A stretch of DNA of 64,000 nt from DASTBU01 sp035711845 (GCA_035711845.1 DASTBU010000187.1:53448-117447), one strand, 5' to 3'; shown: positions 49,849 to 58,746, numbered from the stretch's first letter. Notes: generated from the letters alone by a model not told the origin. Made by a program: numbers and translations.

Positions 49849-51867
49849 TTGTCCCTCGCACGAGTCCCGCTGGCTGCCGCCGTCCTGGTGATGGCGGCAG
49901 CCGTTCCATGTACGGCGTCCATCTGGGATGGCGGGCAGGAGCCGGTGCGGCTGCTGGATGTTCCGTATGTTTCCCAGAGCGAAGCGCTCTGTGGCGGGGC
50001 CGCTGTCGCGATGGTGATGCGGTACTGGACCGGAGAGAGCATCTACGCCGAAGCGTTTGCGCATCTCGTCGATCCTGCCGCCGGCGGCATACGCGGGGAG
50101 GATCTGCTCGCTGCCATCCGCGAGCGGGGGTGGCGTGCGAGCTCGTTCAGAGGCGACAGAGAGATAGTCGCTCGGTACCTCGGTGCCGGACGGCCAGTTG
50201 TTGCGTTGATCGAGGATCGGCCGGGCCGGTTTCACTACGTGGTGGTGGTCGGCTGGTCCGGCAACAGGGTCATCGCACACGACCCGGCGCGTGCGGCGTT
50301 CCGTGTTTATCCTGACCAGCAGTTCACGCACGCGTGGTCGAAGAGCGGATTCTGGACGCTGCTGGCACTGCCTGGTGCAGCCAGTCCTCCGGGCACGCCG
50401 GACGAGGCCGCGGTTCCATCGCTGCCCCCGCCGGTCGGCAGTCGTCCCTGCGCATCCATGGTGGCGGAAGGCGTTCGTCTGGCGGGCGTCGGCGAGCTCG
50501 AGGCAGCCAGCCAGCTCCTCGAGCTGGCCATCGAGGCCTGCCCCGATGAAGCGGCGCCGCGCCGGGAGCGTGCGGGCCTGCACGTGCTCGAGCGCGAGTG
50601 GGGCAGCGCGGCAGATCGGGCACGGGAGGCGCTCGAACGCGATCCGGGCGACCGACATGCCGCGAGGATTCTCGGCACGAGCCTTTTTCTCGAGGACGAT
50701 CCCGCCGGTGCGCTGGCTGCGTGGAACAGGGCCGGCGAGCCCGCCATCGATCTCGTGAATGTCACCGGGCTCGACCGAACCCGCCATCAGGTTGTCGCCG
50801 CCCTGCTCCGGCTCCAGCCTCGTGAGGTGCTGACCCCGGCCACACTTGGGAGCGCACGCCGTCGTCTCGACGAGCTGCCGGGTGCGGCCGTGACGAGCGT
50901 CGCCTACACACCGCGCGACGGTGGACGCGCGGACGTCGAGGCGGTCCTCGTGGAACGGCCGCTCGTCCCGTCCGGCCTCGTACCCCTCGGCGTCCTGGCC
51001 GGACGCAGTTTGATCGATCGCGAGGTGCGCGTGACCTTCGCGGGCGCGACCGGTCACGGGGAGGCCTTCGACGCCTCCTGGCGCTGGTGGGCGCATCGGC
51101 CTCGCGTGTCCGTTTCGTTCAGCGCTCCGTCGCCCGTACGAGGGATCGGGGCCATCTGGCGTCTCGAAGCCTTCTACGATCGCCAGACCTACGACCCGGC
51201 CGTCCTCGTCGAGGAAGCGCGTCGAGGTGGTTCATTTGCGCTGACAGACTGGCTCGACGATCGGTGGCGGTGGGAGGTGGGGATCGGGGTGGATCGTTGG
51301 CGCGGGCTCGGCACGTCGGTCGGATTGAGCGCCGCGGTCGCGCGACATGCGGCCGGCGATCGCTGGGTCGCCACGGCGCGCGGATCCTGGCACGCCGGCG
51401 CGGTCGATAGCGGCACCTGGTCGCTTGGGTTGAACTGGCGTTCTGCCACGCGCCCGGAAGGTGCCGTGTGGCATGCGCGCACAGGCTTCGACTACGCGGG
51501 TGACGCCGCGCCGTACGCGCTCTGGCCGGGCGCCGGAACCGGGCACGCGCGCGAGGCGCTGTTGCGCGCCCACCCGCTTCTCGAGGACGGAGTCGTCCGC
51601 GCCGGCGTTTTCGGCCGCCGGCTGGCTCACGGCGGCATCGAGCTCCGCCACTGGATTCGCCCGGCCTCGCACCCGTGGCGCTTCGCGCCCGCAGCGTTCG
51701 TTGACGCCGCCCACGCCAGGCGCACCCACGCCGGGTTCGACGAGCGGTTCCATCTCGACGCCGGGCTTGGCCTCCGCCTCGCCCTGCCAGGGGGCATCGT
51801 CCGCCTCGACGTGGCTCGCGGCCTCAGGGACGGCGCGATGGCGATCTCCGCGGGATGGGGACGGTAA
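49849..51867 (+). CDS. PA2778-like C39 peptidase with TPR region and beta-rich C-terminus
   Basis: A 672-aa exported protein with a TTG start 5 bp after the PA2779-like stop. After a signal peptide comes a papain-like C39 domain: Cys in 'YVSQSEALCGGAAVAMVMRY' (about residue 47), His in 'RFHYVVVVGW' (about 128) and Asp in 'VIAHDPARA'. TPR-like helices follow (about 200-300, 'GELEAASQLLELAIEACPDE'). The last ~350 residues are Trp- and Arg-rich with beta character ('WRWEVGIGVDRWRGLGTSVG') and end 'AISAGWGR', like an outer-membrane barrel. Typical PA2778 proteins stop after the TPR part, so this C-terminal extension is unusual. Confidence 0.75.
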   Translation: MSLARVPLAAAVLVMAAAVPCTASIWDGGQEPVRLLDVPYVSQSEALCGGAAVAMVMRYWTGESIYAEAFAHLVDPAAGGIRGEDLLAAIRERGWRASSFRGDREIVARYLGAGRPVVALIEDRPGRFHYVVVVGWSGNRVIAHDPARAAFRVYPDQQFTHAWSKSGFWTLLALPGAASPPGTPDEAAVPSLPPPVGSRPCASMVAEGVRLAGVGELEAASQLLELAIEACPDEAAPRRERAGLHVLEREWGSAADRAREALERDPGDRHAARILGTSLFLEDDPAGALAAWNRAGEPAIDLVNVTGLDRTRHQVVAALLRLQPREVLTPATLGSARRRLDELPGAAVTSVAYTPRDGGRADVEAVLVERPLVPSGLVPLGVLAGRSLIDREVRVTFAGATGHGEAFDASWRWWAHRPRVSVSFSAPSPVRGIGAIWRLEAFYDRQTYDPAVLVEEARRGGSFALTDWLDDRWRWEVGIGVDRWRGLGTSVGLSAAVARHAAGDRWVATARGSWHAGAVDSGTWSLGLNWRSATRPEGAVWHARTGFDYAGDAAPYALWPGAGTGHAREALLRAHPLLEDGVVRAGVFGRRLAHGGIELRHWIRPASHPWRFAPAAFVDAAHARRTHAGFDERFHLDAGLGLRLALPGGIVRLDVARGLRDGAMAISAGWGR

Positions 51868-51877
51868 CGCTCGCAGC

Positions 51878-51966
51878 ACGTCGCACGCGCACATCGTACG
51901 TCGCACGCGCACATCGCACGTGACAAGGAGCACGCCGCACGTCGCACGTCGCACGTCGTACGTGAC
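51878..51966. repeat. Short tandem repeats between convergent genes
   Basis: Two 20-bp copies of ACGTCGCACGCGCACATCG plus one base (51878-51917) are followed by three head-to-tail GCACGTC heptamers and a variant GTACGTG (51937-51964), flanked by two ACGTGAC. The block fills the gap between the peptidase gene and the LytTR regulator gene. Confidence 0.65.
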
Positions 51967-51978
51967 AGCGAAGCGTAC

Positions 51979-52752
51979 CTAAATCCCCCGCCCAATCCTC
52001 TCCTGGAGTTTCTCTCTGTAACCGCGGCTGAGCGTGAGGCGCGTGCCGTTTTTCAGGAACACGACGTACTCCCCGTTGAACCAGGGTTGCAGCTCTTTCA
52101 CGCGCTCGATGTTGATGATGTGTGATCGGTGGATCCGGAAAAACGTGCCCGGATCGAGCTGGGCTTCCACCGCGTTCATCGTTTCGCGGAAGAGATGCGT
52201 TTCCTGGCCCACGTGCAGCTTGACGTAGTTGCCCGCGGCCTCGATCCAATCGATCTCTTCCGAGCGGACGAAGAACACGCGGCCGCCTGATTTGACGACG
52301 AAGCGCTCCAGTTTCCGGGAAGGCGCCTTGAGGTCGCGGACGAGCTCGAGCAGGCGCCGCTCGAGATCGCCCGGTGACTGCCGCTCGAGCTGCTGACGCG
52401 CGCGGGCCAGCGTTTGCTCGAACCTGTCGCGATCGAACGGCTTGAGCAGATAGTCGAGGGCGTTCACCTCGAACGCCCGAAGAGCATAGGTGTCGAACGC
52501 CGTCACGAAGACGACGAGCGGCATGCGATGCGCGCCGACGGCTTCGATCGTCTCGAACCCGGTCGCCCCGGGCATCTGGATGTCGAGGAATACCAGATCC
52601 GGTTGCTGACGGAGGATGCGCTCGGCTGCCTCGAGACCGTTCTGGCACTCGCCGACAACCTCCAGCCACTCCTTGTCGGCGAGCAGCGTGCGCAGCCGCT
52701 CCCTGGCGAGCGGCTCGTCGTCGACGATCAGGACCCGGATCTTGCTGCTCAT
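51979..52752 (-). CDS. LytTR-family response regulator
   Basis: A 257-aa regulator. The receiver domain (1-120) has 'VLIVDDEPLARERLRTLLAD', phospho-acceptor Asp in 'PDLVFLDIQMPGATGFETIE', 'VFVTAFDTYALRAFEVNALD' and 'YLLKPFDRDRF'. The C-terminal LytTR DNA-binding domain (about 155-255) has 'RVFFVRSEEIDWIEAAGNYV', 'FFRIHRSHIINIERVKELQP' and 'LTLSRGYREKLQERIG'. It binds DNA after phosphorylation by the kinase encoded just upstream; the genes overlap by 4 bp. Confidence 0.93.
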   Translation of the reverse strand: MSSKIRVLIVDDEPLARERLRTLLADKEWLEVVGECQNGLEAAERILRQQPDLVFLDIQMPGATGFETIEAVGAHRMPLVVFVTAFDTYALRAFEVNALDYLLKPFDRDRFEQTLARARQQLERQSPGDLERRLLELVRDLKAPSRKLERFVVKSGGRVFFVRSEEIDWIEAAGNYVKLHVGQETHLFRETMNAVEAQLDPGTFFRIHRSHIINIERVKELQPWFNGEYVVFLKNGTRLTLSRGYREKLQERIGRGI

Positions 52753-53873
52753 GCCACGCGGGACGCGGTCTGATCGTTGCCGGACGCACACAGGCGGAAC
52801 GGAATTTCGAGCCGGACGGCCAGGCCCTCGGCCTCGTCCGAGAAGTCGAGGCGATGTGCGGCGCCATAGAGGCACCCGAGCCGATCGCGGGTGTTGGAGA
52901 GCCCCACGCCATCGTGCAGGCGCGTGCGAGCACGCGCGTTCAGCCCCACGCCATTGTCGCGCACCTCGAGCGCGAGCCGATCGTCGCGCCGAACGGCGCT
53001 GATGCGGATCAGCCCCTGCCCCGGCTTGGGCGCCAGGCCGTGCTTGATCGCGTTCTCGACGAGCGGTTGCAGAATCAGGCGCGGGACCTCTGCATCGAGC
53101 GTGTCGGGATCGATCTGATATTCCACCTCGAGGCGATCCTGGAAGCGGGTCTGCTCGATGTCCAGATACTTCTGCAGGAACTCGACTTCTTCCTGGAGCG
53201 TAATCCTCGGTGCGCCAGTGCGATCGAAGGTCAGGCGCAGGAGATCGCTCAGCCGGCTGATCATGCGGTCCGCTGCGTCGGGCTTGGAGTGAATCAGCGT
53301 CGAGATCGCGTGGAGCGTGTTGAAGAGGAAGTGCGGGTGCAGTTCCGCCTCGAGGGTGCGGAGGCGCGTTTCCATGAGGCGCGCCTCGAGCTGTGCCGCC
53401 TTGAGCGTTCGATCCTGCGCCTCGCGGTAATAGGCGACGGCGTAGCTGACGCCCACGATCGTCGAGTACGTCATCAACGCCCAGTCGAAGTTGTTCAGGT
53501 ACAGGCGTTGCACAAACGAGGTCCAGGCATAGTCCATCGGCTTGCCCGCAGCCGGCCAGAGCAGGCCGCGTACGCTCAGCATGCAGGCGAGATGCACGAC
53601 GGAATAGCCAATGGCGGCGAGCGCGTGAACGCCTACAGCGGCCGCCCAATGTGGTTCGGTCATCCGCAGGCGGTGGGACAGGCGGAAGATGGGGCGCGTC
53701 AGCGCCGCCGGAACGTACCAGTACGCGAGATTGAGTATGAGAAGGTCGGTGAAGGCAACGTCGGACGGCTTCAGCATCAGCGTGCTGAGCCGATAGGCCT
53801 GCAACGTGGAGGAGAGCCCGAGCACAGTTGCAGCGCCAAAAACCCAACGGGCCTTGGGCATCCAGGCTGGCAT
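52749..53873 (-). CDS. LytS/YehU-type sensor histidine kinase
   Basis: A 374-aa kinase with five or six N-terminal membrane spans (about 10-150). The His_kinase phospho-acceptor is in 'LEAELHPHFLFNTLHAISTL' (about residue 179). The ATPase part has 'PRLILQPLVENAIKHGLAP' (N box), 'LEVRDNGVGL' (G1) and 'GVGLSNTRDRLGCLYG' (G2). ATG 53873 is used; a GTG directly before it is equally possible. It is the partner of the LytTR regulator, and its signal is probably sensed through the membrane domain. Confidence 0.92.
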   Translation of the reverse strand: MPAWMPKARWVFGAATVLGLSSTLQAYRLSTLMLKPSDVAFTDLLILNLAYWYVPAALTRPIFRLSHRLRMTEPHWAAAVGVHALAAIGYSVVHLACMLSVRGLLWPAAGKPMDYAWTSFVQRLYLNNFDWALMTYSTIVGVSYAVAYYREAQDRTLKAAQLEARLMETRLRTLEAELHPHFLFNTLHAISTLIHSKPDAADRMISRLSDLLRLTFDRTGAPRITLQEEVEFLQKYLDIEQTRFQDRLEVEYQIDPDTLDAEVPRLILQPLVENAIKHGLAPKPGQGLIRISAVRRDDRLALEVRDNGVGLNARARTRLHDGVGLSNTRDRLGCLYGAAHRLDFSDEAEGLAVRLEIPFRLCASGNDQTASRVA

Positions 53874-54092
53874 CACGCCAAATATCCGGCCTCTGGCGCA
53901 TCCGCGTCAAGCCATGATCGACTTGGACCGGGAATCTTCATCACGCGCAGACGGGTGTTCGACACGTGGAGGAACGTCTGGTACCCCAGAGGAGGGTCTT
54001 GGTACCTATCGTCAAAAAATTATCGTACAGGGAGAAAAACGTGAATCCGTGGCGTCGTCCGCGGTCGGTGGCTCGTAGTCCGTCGTTTCGTC

Positions 54093-55244
54093 TCAGCACT
54101 CCCGGTCGGCGGCCATCACGATGAGCGTGGCATCATCGTGAAAGCGCCCGCCCGAGAACGAGGCGACGGCTTCCGCGATCCGCGCCTGGAGGGCCGGGGC
54201 GCTGCAGGCGCGGCTCTCGACGGCGATCGCGATGAGTCGATCCTCGCCGAACTCCTCGTCCACATCGTTCCGCGCCTCGGTGATGCCATCCGTGTAGAGC
54301 ACGATTCTGTCCCCGCTTTCGACGGCAACCTCACCAGCCTTGTACGTGCCGTCGGGGAACACGCCGAGCACCGGCCCACCAGCCGCCAGGTGTTCGACGG
54401 CTCCCGACGCCCGCACCAGCACCGGCGGGTAGTGTCCCGCATTGCAGTACGCCAACGTCCCACCGTCGATGTCGACTGTGCAGTAGAAAAAGCTGATGAA
54501 CCGCCCCTCGGCGATGCGGCCGCAGAGAATGCGGTTCACTTGATCGCAGAGCTCCGCCGGGAGCGCGGCTTCGGTCGCAAAGGCGCGCACGCTCGCCTGC
54601 AGGTTCGACATCAGGAGCGCAGCCGGGATGCCCTTGCCGACGACGTCAGCGATGGTCAGGCCGAGCTTCGCCGGGCCGAACGCGATGGCGTCGAAGCAGT
54701 CGCCGCCAACGCCGGATGCCGGTTGCCACGAGGTCGAGATCTCGAGGCCCTCGATCTGAGGCATGGCTGTCGGCAGGAGCTTGCGCTGGATGCGCAGCGC
54801 CTCCTGGAGTTCGCGATGTTCGTCTTCCACGCGCCGCCGCCGGTTTCGCCCTTCCTCGATTTCGGTCCTGAGCGTGGCCACCAGCTGGACATTGTCCCAG
54901 GGCTTCTGGACGAAATCCCGCACGCCGCGCCTCATGGCTTCGACGGCCAGGTCCACTGAACCCCAGCCGGTCATTGCAACGATGGGCAGCAGGCTGTCGA
55001 GAGCCTGGACCCGGGACAGCAGATCGATGCCCTCACGCCCAGAGGTCGTGTCGCCGGTGTAGTTCAGGTCCATCAGGAGCAGGTCGTACGAGCCGGTGGC
55101 AACCGCGGCAAGGGCGGCTTCCGGCGAGGTGACCGCCTCCATCTGCATGCCTTCCGCTTTGAGCATCAGGCGTAGCGCGTCGAGCAGGTCGGGCTGGTCG
55201 TCGGCTATGAGAATGCGTGGATTGGTCGTGCCGCTCGAATCCAT
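54093..55244 (-). CDS. Response regulator with RsbU/SpoIIE-type phosphatase
   Basis: A 383-aa protein. The receiver (about 8-130) has 'ILIADDQPDLLDALRLML', the Asp in 'YDLLLMDLNYTGDTTS', and 'AMTGWGSVDLAVEAMRRGVR' with 'DFVQKPWDN'. A short coiled linker leads to a PP2C-like SpoIIE domain: 'GVGGDCFDAIAFGPAKLGLT', 'IADVVGKGIPAALLMSNLQA', 'YCNAGHYPPVLVRASG' and 'DRIVLYTDGITEARND'. It would dephosphorylate an anti-anti-sigma partner when phosphorylated. Neither an RsbW-like kinase nor an STAS partner is adjacent. Confidence 0.92.
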   Translation of the reverse strand: MDSSGTTNPRILIADDQPDLLDALRLMLKAEGMQMEAVTSPEAALAAVATGSYDLLLMDLNYTGDTTSGREGIDLLSRVQALDSLLPIVAMTGWGSVDLAVEAMRRGVRDFVQKPWDNVQLVATLRTEIEEGRNRRRRVEDEHRELQEALRIQRKLLPTAMPQIEGLEISTSWQPASGVGGDCFDAIAFGPAKLGLTIADVVGKGIPAALLMSNLQASVRAFATEAALPAELCDQVNRILCGRIAEGRFISFFYCTVDIDGGTLAYCNAGHYPPVLVRASGAVEHLAAGGPVLGVFPDGTYKAGEVAVESGDRIVLYTDGITEARNDVDEEFGEDRLIAIAVESRACSAPALQARIAEAVASFSGGRFHDDATLIVMAADREC

Positions 55245-55450
55245 GTCGGTCGCTCCTTTCCAAAGGGCGTGCCCTGGGACGGCGGCAGGGTGAAGACACG
55301 AAAAACGCGATATATCCGCGAAAACAGCTACTCGGGCACCTGCGCACCGCGCCCTGGCGCCGGATCCCTGTTCGGTTCCGGACAGGTTCGTCCCGAATCC
55401 GTGCGAGGCTGTCTACAGTCGAGGTCGAGTGTGCCGATAACTGCGGCAGG

Positions 55451-55681
55451 ATGTTGTGGTTCTTCGAGCGCAAGCAGAAGCGACTGCGGTATGAAATCCG
55501 CCGCGAGATGCAGGGTCCATCCTACGAGCTCGTGATCACGCATCCAGACGGCCGCGAGGAAGTGGAAACATTTCCGGATCCGTCGGCCGCGCTCGCCCGA
55601 TCCGAGCATCTCCGGCGAGCCCTGGTCGATGCCGGGTGGCAGAGCCCGCCCGCCAAGTCCCGGGCTCGTTCGACGGCGTGA
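55451..55681 (+). CDS. Small hypothetical protein (76 aa)
   Basis: A 76-aa basic protein starting at ATG 55451 with GGCAGG 5 bp before it. The sequence 'RLRYEIRREMQGPSYELVIT', 'HPDGREEVETFPDPSAALAR' and 'SEHLRRALVDAGWQSPP' has good amino-acid composition and a beta-alpha pattern. No family is recognised. It is divergent from the response-regulator gene, 206 bp away. Confidence 0.6.
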   Translation: MLWFFERKQKRLRYEIRREMQGPSYELVITHPDGREEVETFPDPSAALARSEHLRRALVDAGWQSPPAKSRARSTA

Positions 55682-55702
55682 CGCGCGAGTCAACGCGAGC
55701 CG

Positions 55703-56479
55703 CTATCGCAGCACGTCATAGGGATCGACAGGTGTGCCCTCCCACCAGCGCTTCTCCGCGGTCAGCCGGAAGATCGCGAAGTGAAGGTGTGGTGTGTCCT
55801 TCGGCGCGTTGCCCGACGAGCCGACGTATCCGAGGACCTGCCCCTTCCTGACCGAGTCACCCTCCCGCAGGCCGGCGGCATATCTTTCCAGATGGGCGTA
55901 GTAGTAACAGAACCGCCGCGAGGGATCGAACTGGTAGATGGTGATCCCGCCGGCCTTGCTGTGAAACAGCCTGGCAATCATCCCGGCTTCGACCGCTTTT
56001 ACGGGGGTGTTTCGCGGGGCGAGGATGTCAATCGCCTCATGTCGCCTGGACACGCCTCTGGCATCGTCGAACTGACGCGTCAGCGATTCCGGCGTCACGC
56101 CCTCGACAGGCATCTCGAGCTCACGATCCTCGAGACCGGCCGCGCTCGACGGATCGGGTCCGATCACCGCCGACTCTGCGGTGCTCTCCGAGGTGCTCGT
56201 CCTCCCTGTCGTGGGCCGGACGTCCTCGGCCGCCTCCGGCGCCCTTTCGAGCACCGCCACATCGACGTCGCCATGGCCGATGCTGCCGTTGCCCCAGCGA
56301 GCCATCGGATGCGGGACGTCAGGCGGGTGATCGAGGCGGGCAGCGCGCGAGCCGATCACGTTGCCGAACTGCCAGACGATCATCGAGAGCAGGAAGAGCC
56401 CGGCGAGCAGGCCACATCCCGCCCCGGCGGCAAACGTCCGGAGATCGTGCATGCGGGCGCGCGGGCCGGCAGGTGTCAT
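55703..56479 (-). CDS. M23-family peptidase (LytM-like), membrane anchored
   Basis: A 258-aa protein with one N-terminal span (about 15-40), a disordered linker, and a C-terminal M23 domain. 'RRHEAIDILAPRNTPV' carries the HxxxD zinc ligands; 'VEAGMIARLFHSKAGGITIY', 'YYYAHLERYAAGLREGDSVR' and 'DTPHLHFAIFRL' complete the site (HLH). Such enzymes cut peptidoglycan cross-bridges or regulate amidases. The ATG overlaps the L,D-transpeptidase stop by 4 bp. Confidence 0.88.
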   Translation of the reverse strand: MTPAGPRARMHDLRTFAAGAGCGLLAGLFLLSMIVWQFGNVIGSRAARLDHPPDVPHPMARWGNGSIGHGDVDVAVLERAPEAAEDVRPTTGRTSTSESTAESAVIGPDPSSAAGLEDRELEMPVEGVTPESLTRQFDDARGVSRRHEAIDILAPRNTPVKAVEAGMIARLFHSKAGGITIYQFDPSRRFCYYYAHLERYAAGLREGDSVRKGQVLGYVGSSGNAPKDTPHLHFAIFRLTAEKRWWEGTPVDPYDVLR

Positions 56480-57474
56480 TTTGTGAAGACCACACGCGTA
56501 CCTGGTTTGACCAGGCGAGCGAGCTCGAGGGCGTCCCAGTTGGTCATGCGCACACAGCCGTGCGACTCCGACTTCCCGATGCTCGAGGGCTCCGGCGTGC
56601 CATGGATGCCGTAATGCTCCTTGGACAGATCAATCCACACGACACCGACGGGGTTGTTGGGGCCAGGCGCGAGCCGGGCTTTGGCATGCGATGGGTCGGC
56701 ATCCCAGAAGAGGTCCGGGTTGTAGTTGAATGCGGGGTTGTACTGCACGCCAGTCACCTTCCACTCGCCGATGGGGAGTGGATCGTTGTCGCTGCCCGTC
56801 GTGACCGGGGCGTAGAAGACGACCCGGTCGCTCGCATCCTGGACCGTCAGCGCGCCGCTCGATTTGCTCAGCATCACGACGACGTCCGGCTTCGGTGCAT
56901 CGCTCTTCCCGGCTGCGCCGGGGTGTGCTTCGCGAGAGGGCGGCGGTTCACGACCGGATGTTCCCCTCTCTGGGCGCCCTGATTCCGACTGCGAGGCTCC
57001 TGGGTCGGGGACAACGAAAGGCTCGACATTCGGCACTTGTATCGCTTCGCCGGCCGCGAACGCCGCATCGGGGTTGAGCCGTTTCAGCAGCTGCGGTGTC
57101 GCGTGATAACGCTCGGCAAGGAGTTCGACCGTGGAGGTATAGGTCAGCGCCGAGAGCTTCGATTGCTCGACGAGATCTTCTGGGATCTCGTCGACGACCT
57201 GCGCGTTCACATCCTCTTCCGCAATGATGCAGGCGACTGTGGGCTCCGGATGCGGCACCGGGTCCCGTCCGTAGCGATCGCGGTACGCCTGCAAGGCGCG
57301 CGTCGTGTTCGGACCGGACGCTCCGTCGATCACTCCGGGTGAAAACCCGGCGCGGTCGAGCGCAACCTGGATCGCAAGTGCGTCCGTGCGAGCTGGATTC
57401 TCTGATACAGGTGGCGCAGACGAACCGGCCTGAAGAACAGTTACGGCGAGCACGGCATTGAGCATCGATGACAC
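56476..57474 (-). CDS. L,D-transpeptidase (YkuD) with peptidoglycan-binding domain
   Basis: A 332-aa exported protein. After a signal sequence, residues 30-68 form a PG_binding_1 repeat ('IQVALDRAGFSPGVIDGASG', 'PNTTRALQAYRDRYG'). A LysM-like segment follows ('AERYHATPQLLKRLNPD'). The C-terminal YkuD domain has 'YGIHGTPEPSSIGKSESHGC' and 'VRMTNWDALELARLV', containing catalytic Cys (about residue 309) and the SHGC(V/I)R motif. It forms 3-3 cross-links in peptidoglycan or attaches proteins. It sits between the M23 and phosphoesterase genes with almost no spacing. Confidence 0.92.
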   Translation of the reverse strand: MSSMLNAVLAVTVLQAGSSAPPVSENPARTDALAIQVALDRAGFSPGVIDGASGPNTTRALQAYRDRYGRDPVPHPEPTVACIIAEEDVNAQVVDEIPEDLVEQSKLSALTYTSTVELLAERYHATPQLLKRLNPDAAFAAGEAIQVPNVEPFVVPDPGASQSESGRPERGTSGREPPPSREAHPGAAGKSDAPKPDVVVMLSKSSGALTVQDASDRVVFYAPVTTGSDNDPLPIGEWKVTGVQYNPAFNYNPDLFWDADPSHAKARLAPGPNNPVGVVWIDLSKEHYGIHGTPEPSSIGKSESHGCVRMTNWDALELARLVKPGTRVVFTK

Positions 57475-57476
57475 GG

Positions 57477-58292
57477 TCAGGCTCCAGTCTGCGCGCGCTC
57501 GAGCGTCCGGCGTTCATCGCCGGCGCGCGGGTCGTCCTGCCGATCGTCGCCTCGCAGGTCGACGTCGACGAGGCGGAATGGACGCGATGGGAAGTGCTCG
57601 CGCATGAGTGTTATCGAAACGTTGTAGACAGGCGTGCCGGTGCGCGTGCGGCCCTCCGGTTGGCCGTGATGGGCATGGCCGTGGAAGACCGCGCTGACCG
57701 GAAACCTCGTGAGCGGCTCTTCGAGACGGCTGCTGCCCAGGAACGGAAAGATCTCCCGCGGCTCGCCTTCGACGGTGTCCTGGACGGGCGCGTAGTGAAG
57801 GAGCGCCACCAGTCGGGGGGTCCGGAGCCGCGCGAGCGCGGACTCCAGCTTCAGGGCTTCGGCGACGGCCTCGTGCACGAACTGCTTGATGATCGGCTCG
57901 CCCCACGGCCCGAGCGCGCGCCGGCCGAAGCCGCCCGCGAAGCCCTTGACGCCGGCGAAACCGATGCCGTGCACCTCGGTGCTGTCGCCGTCGAGGATGG
58001 AGATGCCGGCGTCGGCGAGAATCGTCTTGATCTCCTCCTGCTGGCCGGACTCGCAGTCGTGGTTGCCGAGCACGGCCACCGCGGGGATCTTCAGCGCTCC
58101 GCTGAACTCGCGCGCCAGCGCGCGCGCTTCGTCCGGGAGGCCGTAGTCGGTCAGATCTCCCGCGACGACGAGGATGTCGGCCGCATCGGTGATCTGCGCC
58201 AGCAAGGCCTGCAATGTTCCCTGCGGGGACGACTTGCTGTAATGCAGGTCGCCAAGCGCGGCAATACGAACGCGGTCTTTTGGCGCTGTCAT
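57477..58292 (-). CDS. Calcineurin-like metallophosphoesterase
   Basis: A 271-aa enzyme. Motifs are complete: 'IAALGDLHYS' (D-x-H), 'ILVVAGDLTDYG' (GDxx), 'VAVLGNHDCESGQ' (GNHD), 'LVALLHYAPV' and 'AVFHGHAHHGQPEG' (GHxH). The ATG at 58292 is directly preceded by GGGGGAG, which is also one arm of an inverted repeat (58294-58327). The stop lies 2 bp before the transpeptidase ATG. Its substrate is unknown. Confidence 0.9.
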   Translation of the reverse strand: MTAPKDRVRIAALGDLHYSKSSPQGTLQALLAQITDAADILVVAGDLTDYGLPDEARALAREFSGALKIPAVAVLGNHDCESGQQEEIKTILADAGISILDGDSTEVHGIGFAGVKGFAGGFGRRALGPWGEPIIKQFVHEAVAEALKLESALARLRTPRLVALLHYAPVQDTVEGEPREIFPFLGSSRLEEPLTRFPVSAVFHGHAHHGQPEGRTRTGTPVYNVSITLMREHFPSRPFRLVDVDLRGDDRQDDPRAGDERRTLERAQTGA

Positions 58293-58293
58293 G

Positions 58294-58327
58294 GCTCCCC
58301 CGGGGGACATTGCCCCGGTGGGGGAGC
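58294..58327 (-). promoter_or_regulatory. Inverted repeat that can mask a ribosome-binding site
   Basis: On the minus strand GCTCCCCC pairs with GGGGGAGC, whose last bases are the ribosome-binding site ending 1 bp before the phosphoesterase ATG. An inner CCGGGG / CCCCGG pairing strengthens the hairpin. Folding would block translation of the three-gene envelope set. Confidence 0.45.
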
Positions 58328-58365
58328 GAGCAAGAGGCGTTCCGGCCGCCGACAAGAAGGGAGCG

Positions 58366-58608
58366 TTAGCTCGGCAGTTCCGCGATCTGTGCGTCGAGCG
58401 CGGCAATCGTCTGCTCGAGCATCGAACGGTGGCTCGGGTTCACGGCGCGGCTGAGATCGTCGGCGGCGCGTGCCCTCATGAGCGACAGCGTGCGGCGCTT
58501 GTCCTCCATGACGAGCTGCGCAGCGGTCAGGGCGGGTTTCCTGGCCTTGCCACGCGCAGCCTCGTCCTGTTGCCCTTCAATCGATTTCGATTCCCACCCT
58601 CGAGCCAT
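58366..58608 (-). CDS. Small hypothetical helical protein (80 aa)
   Basis: An 80-aa protein rich in helix formers: 'LTAAQLVMEDKRRTLSLMRA', 'RAADDLSRAVNPSHRSMLEQ' and 'TIAALDAQIAELPS'. It starts with 'MARGWESKSIEGQQDEAA'. No family is recognised. It lies 73 bp upstream of the phosphoesterase gene in the same direction, separated by the hairpin. Confidence 0.55.
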   Translation of the reverse strand: MARGWESKSIEGQQDEAARGKARKPALTAAQLVMEDKRRTLSLMRARAADDLSRAVNPSHRSMLEQTIAALDAQIAELPS

Positions 58609-58746
58609 ATTCGTATTAAACCAGAATCCCGCCGGCAGCGTGTGCTGGCGCCGCAGACGATGGACACGCGGTCACATCCACGTTTCCCGAAGCGGCATGT
58701 CGTGGAACTTGGCCCCCATGCGCGCGGTCATATAATCAACAGATAC

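Noticed and set aside
54035..54118. A 27-codon frame starting at GTG after AGGGAGAAAAAC
   Set aside because: A good ribosome-binding site is present, but the peptide (VNPWRRPRSVARSPSFRLST...) is Arg/Ser/Pro-rich and runs into the antisense of the response-regulator gene; it is more likely chance.
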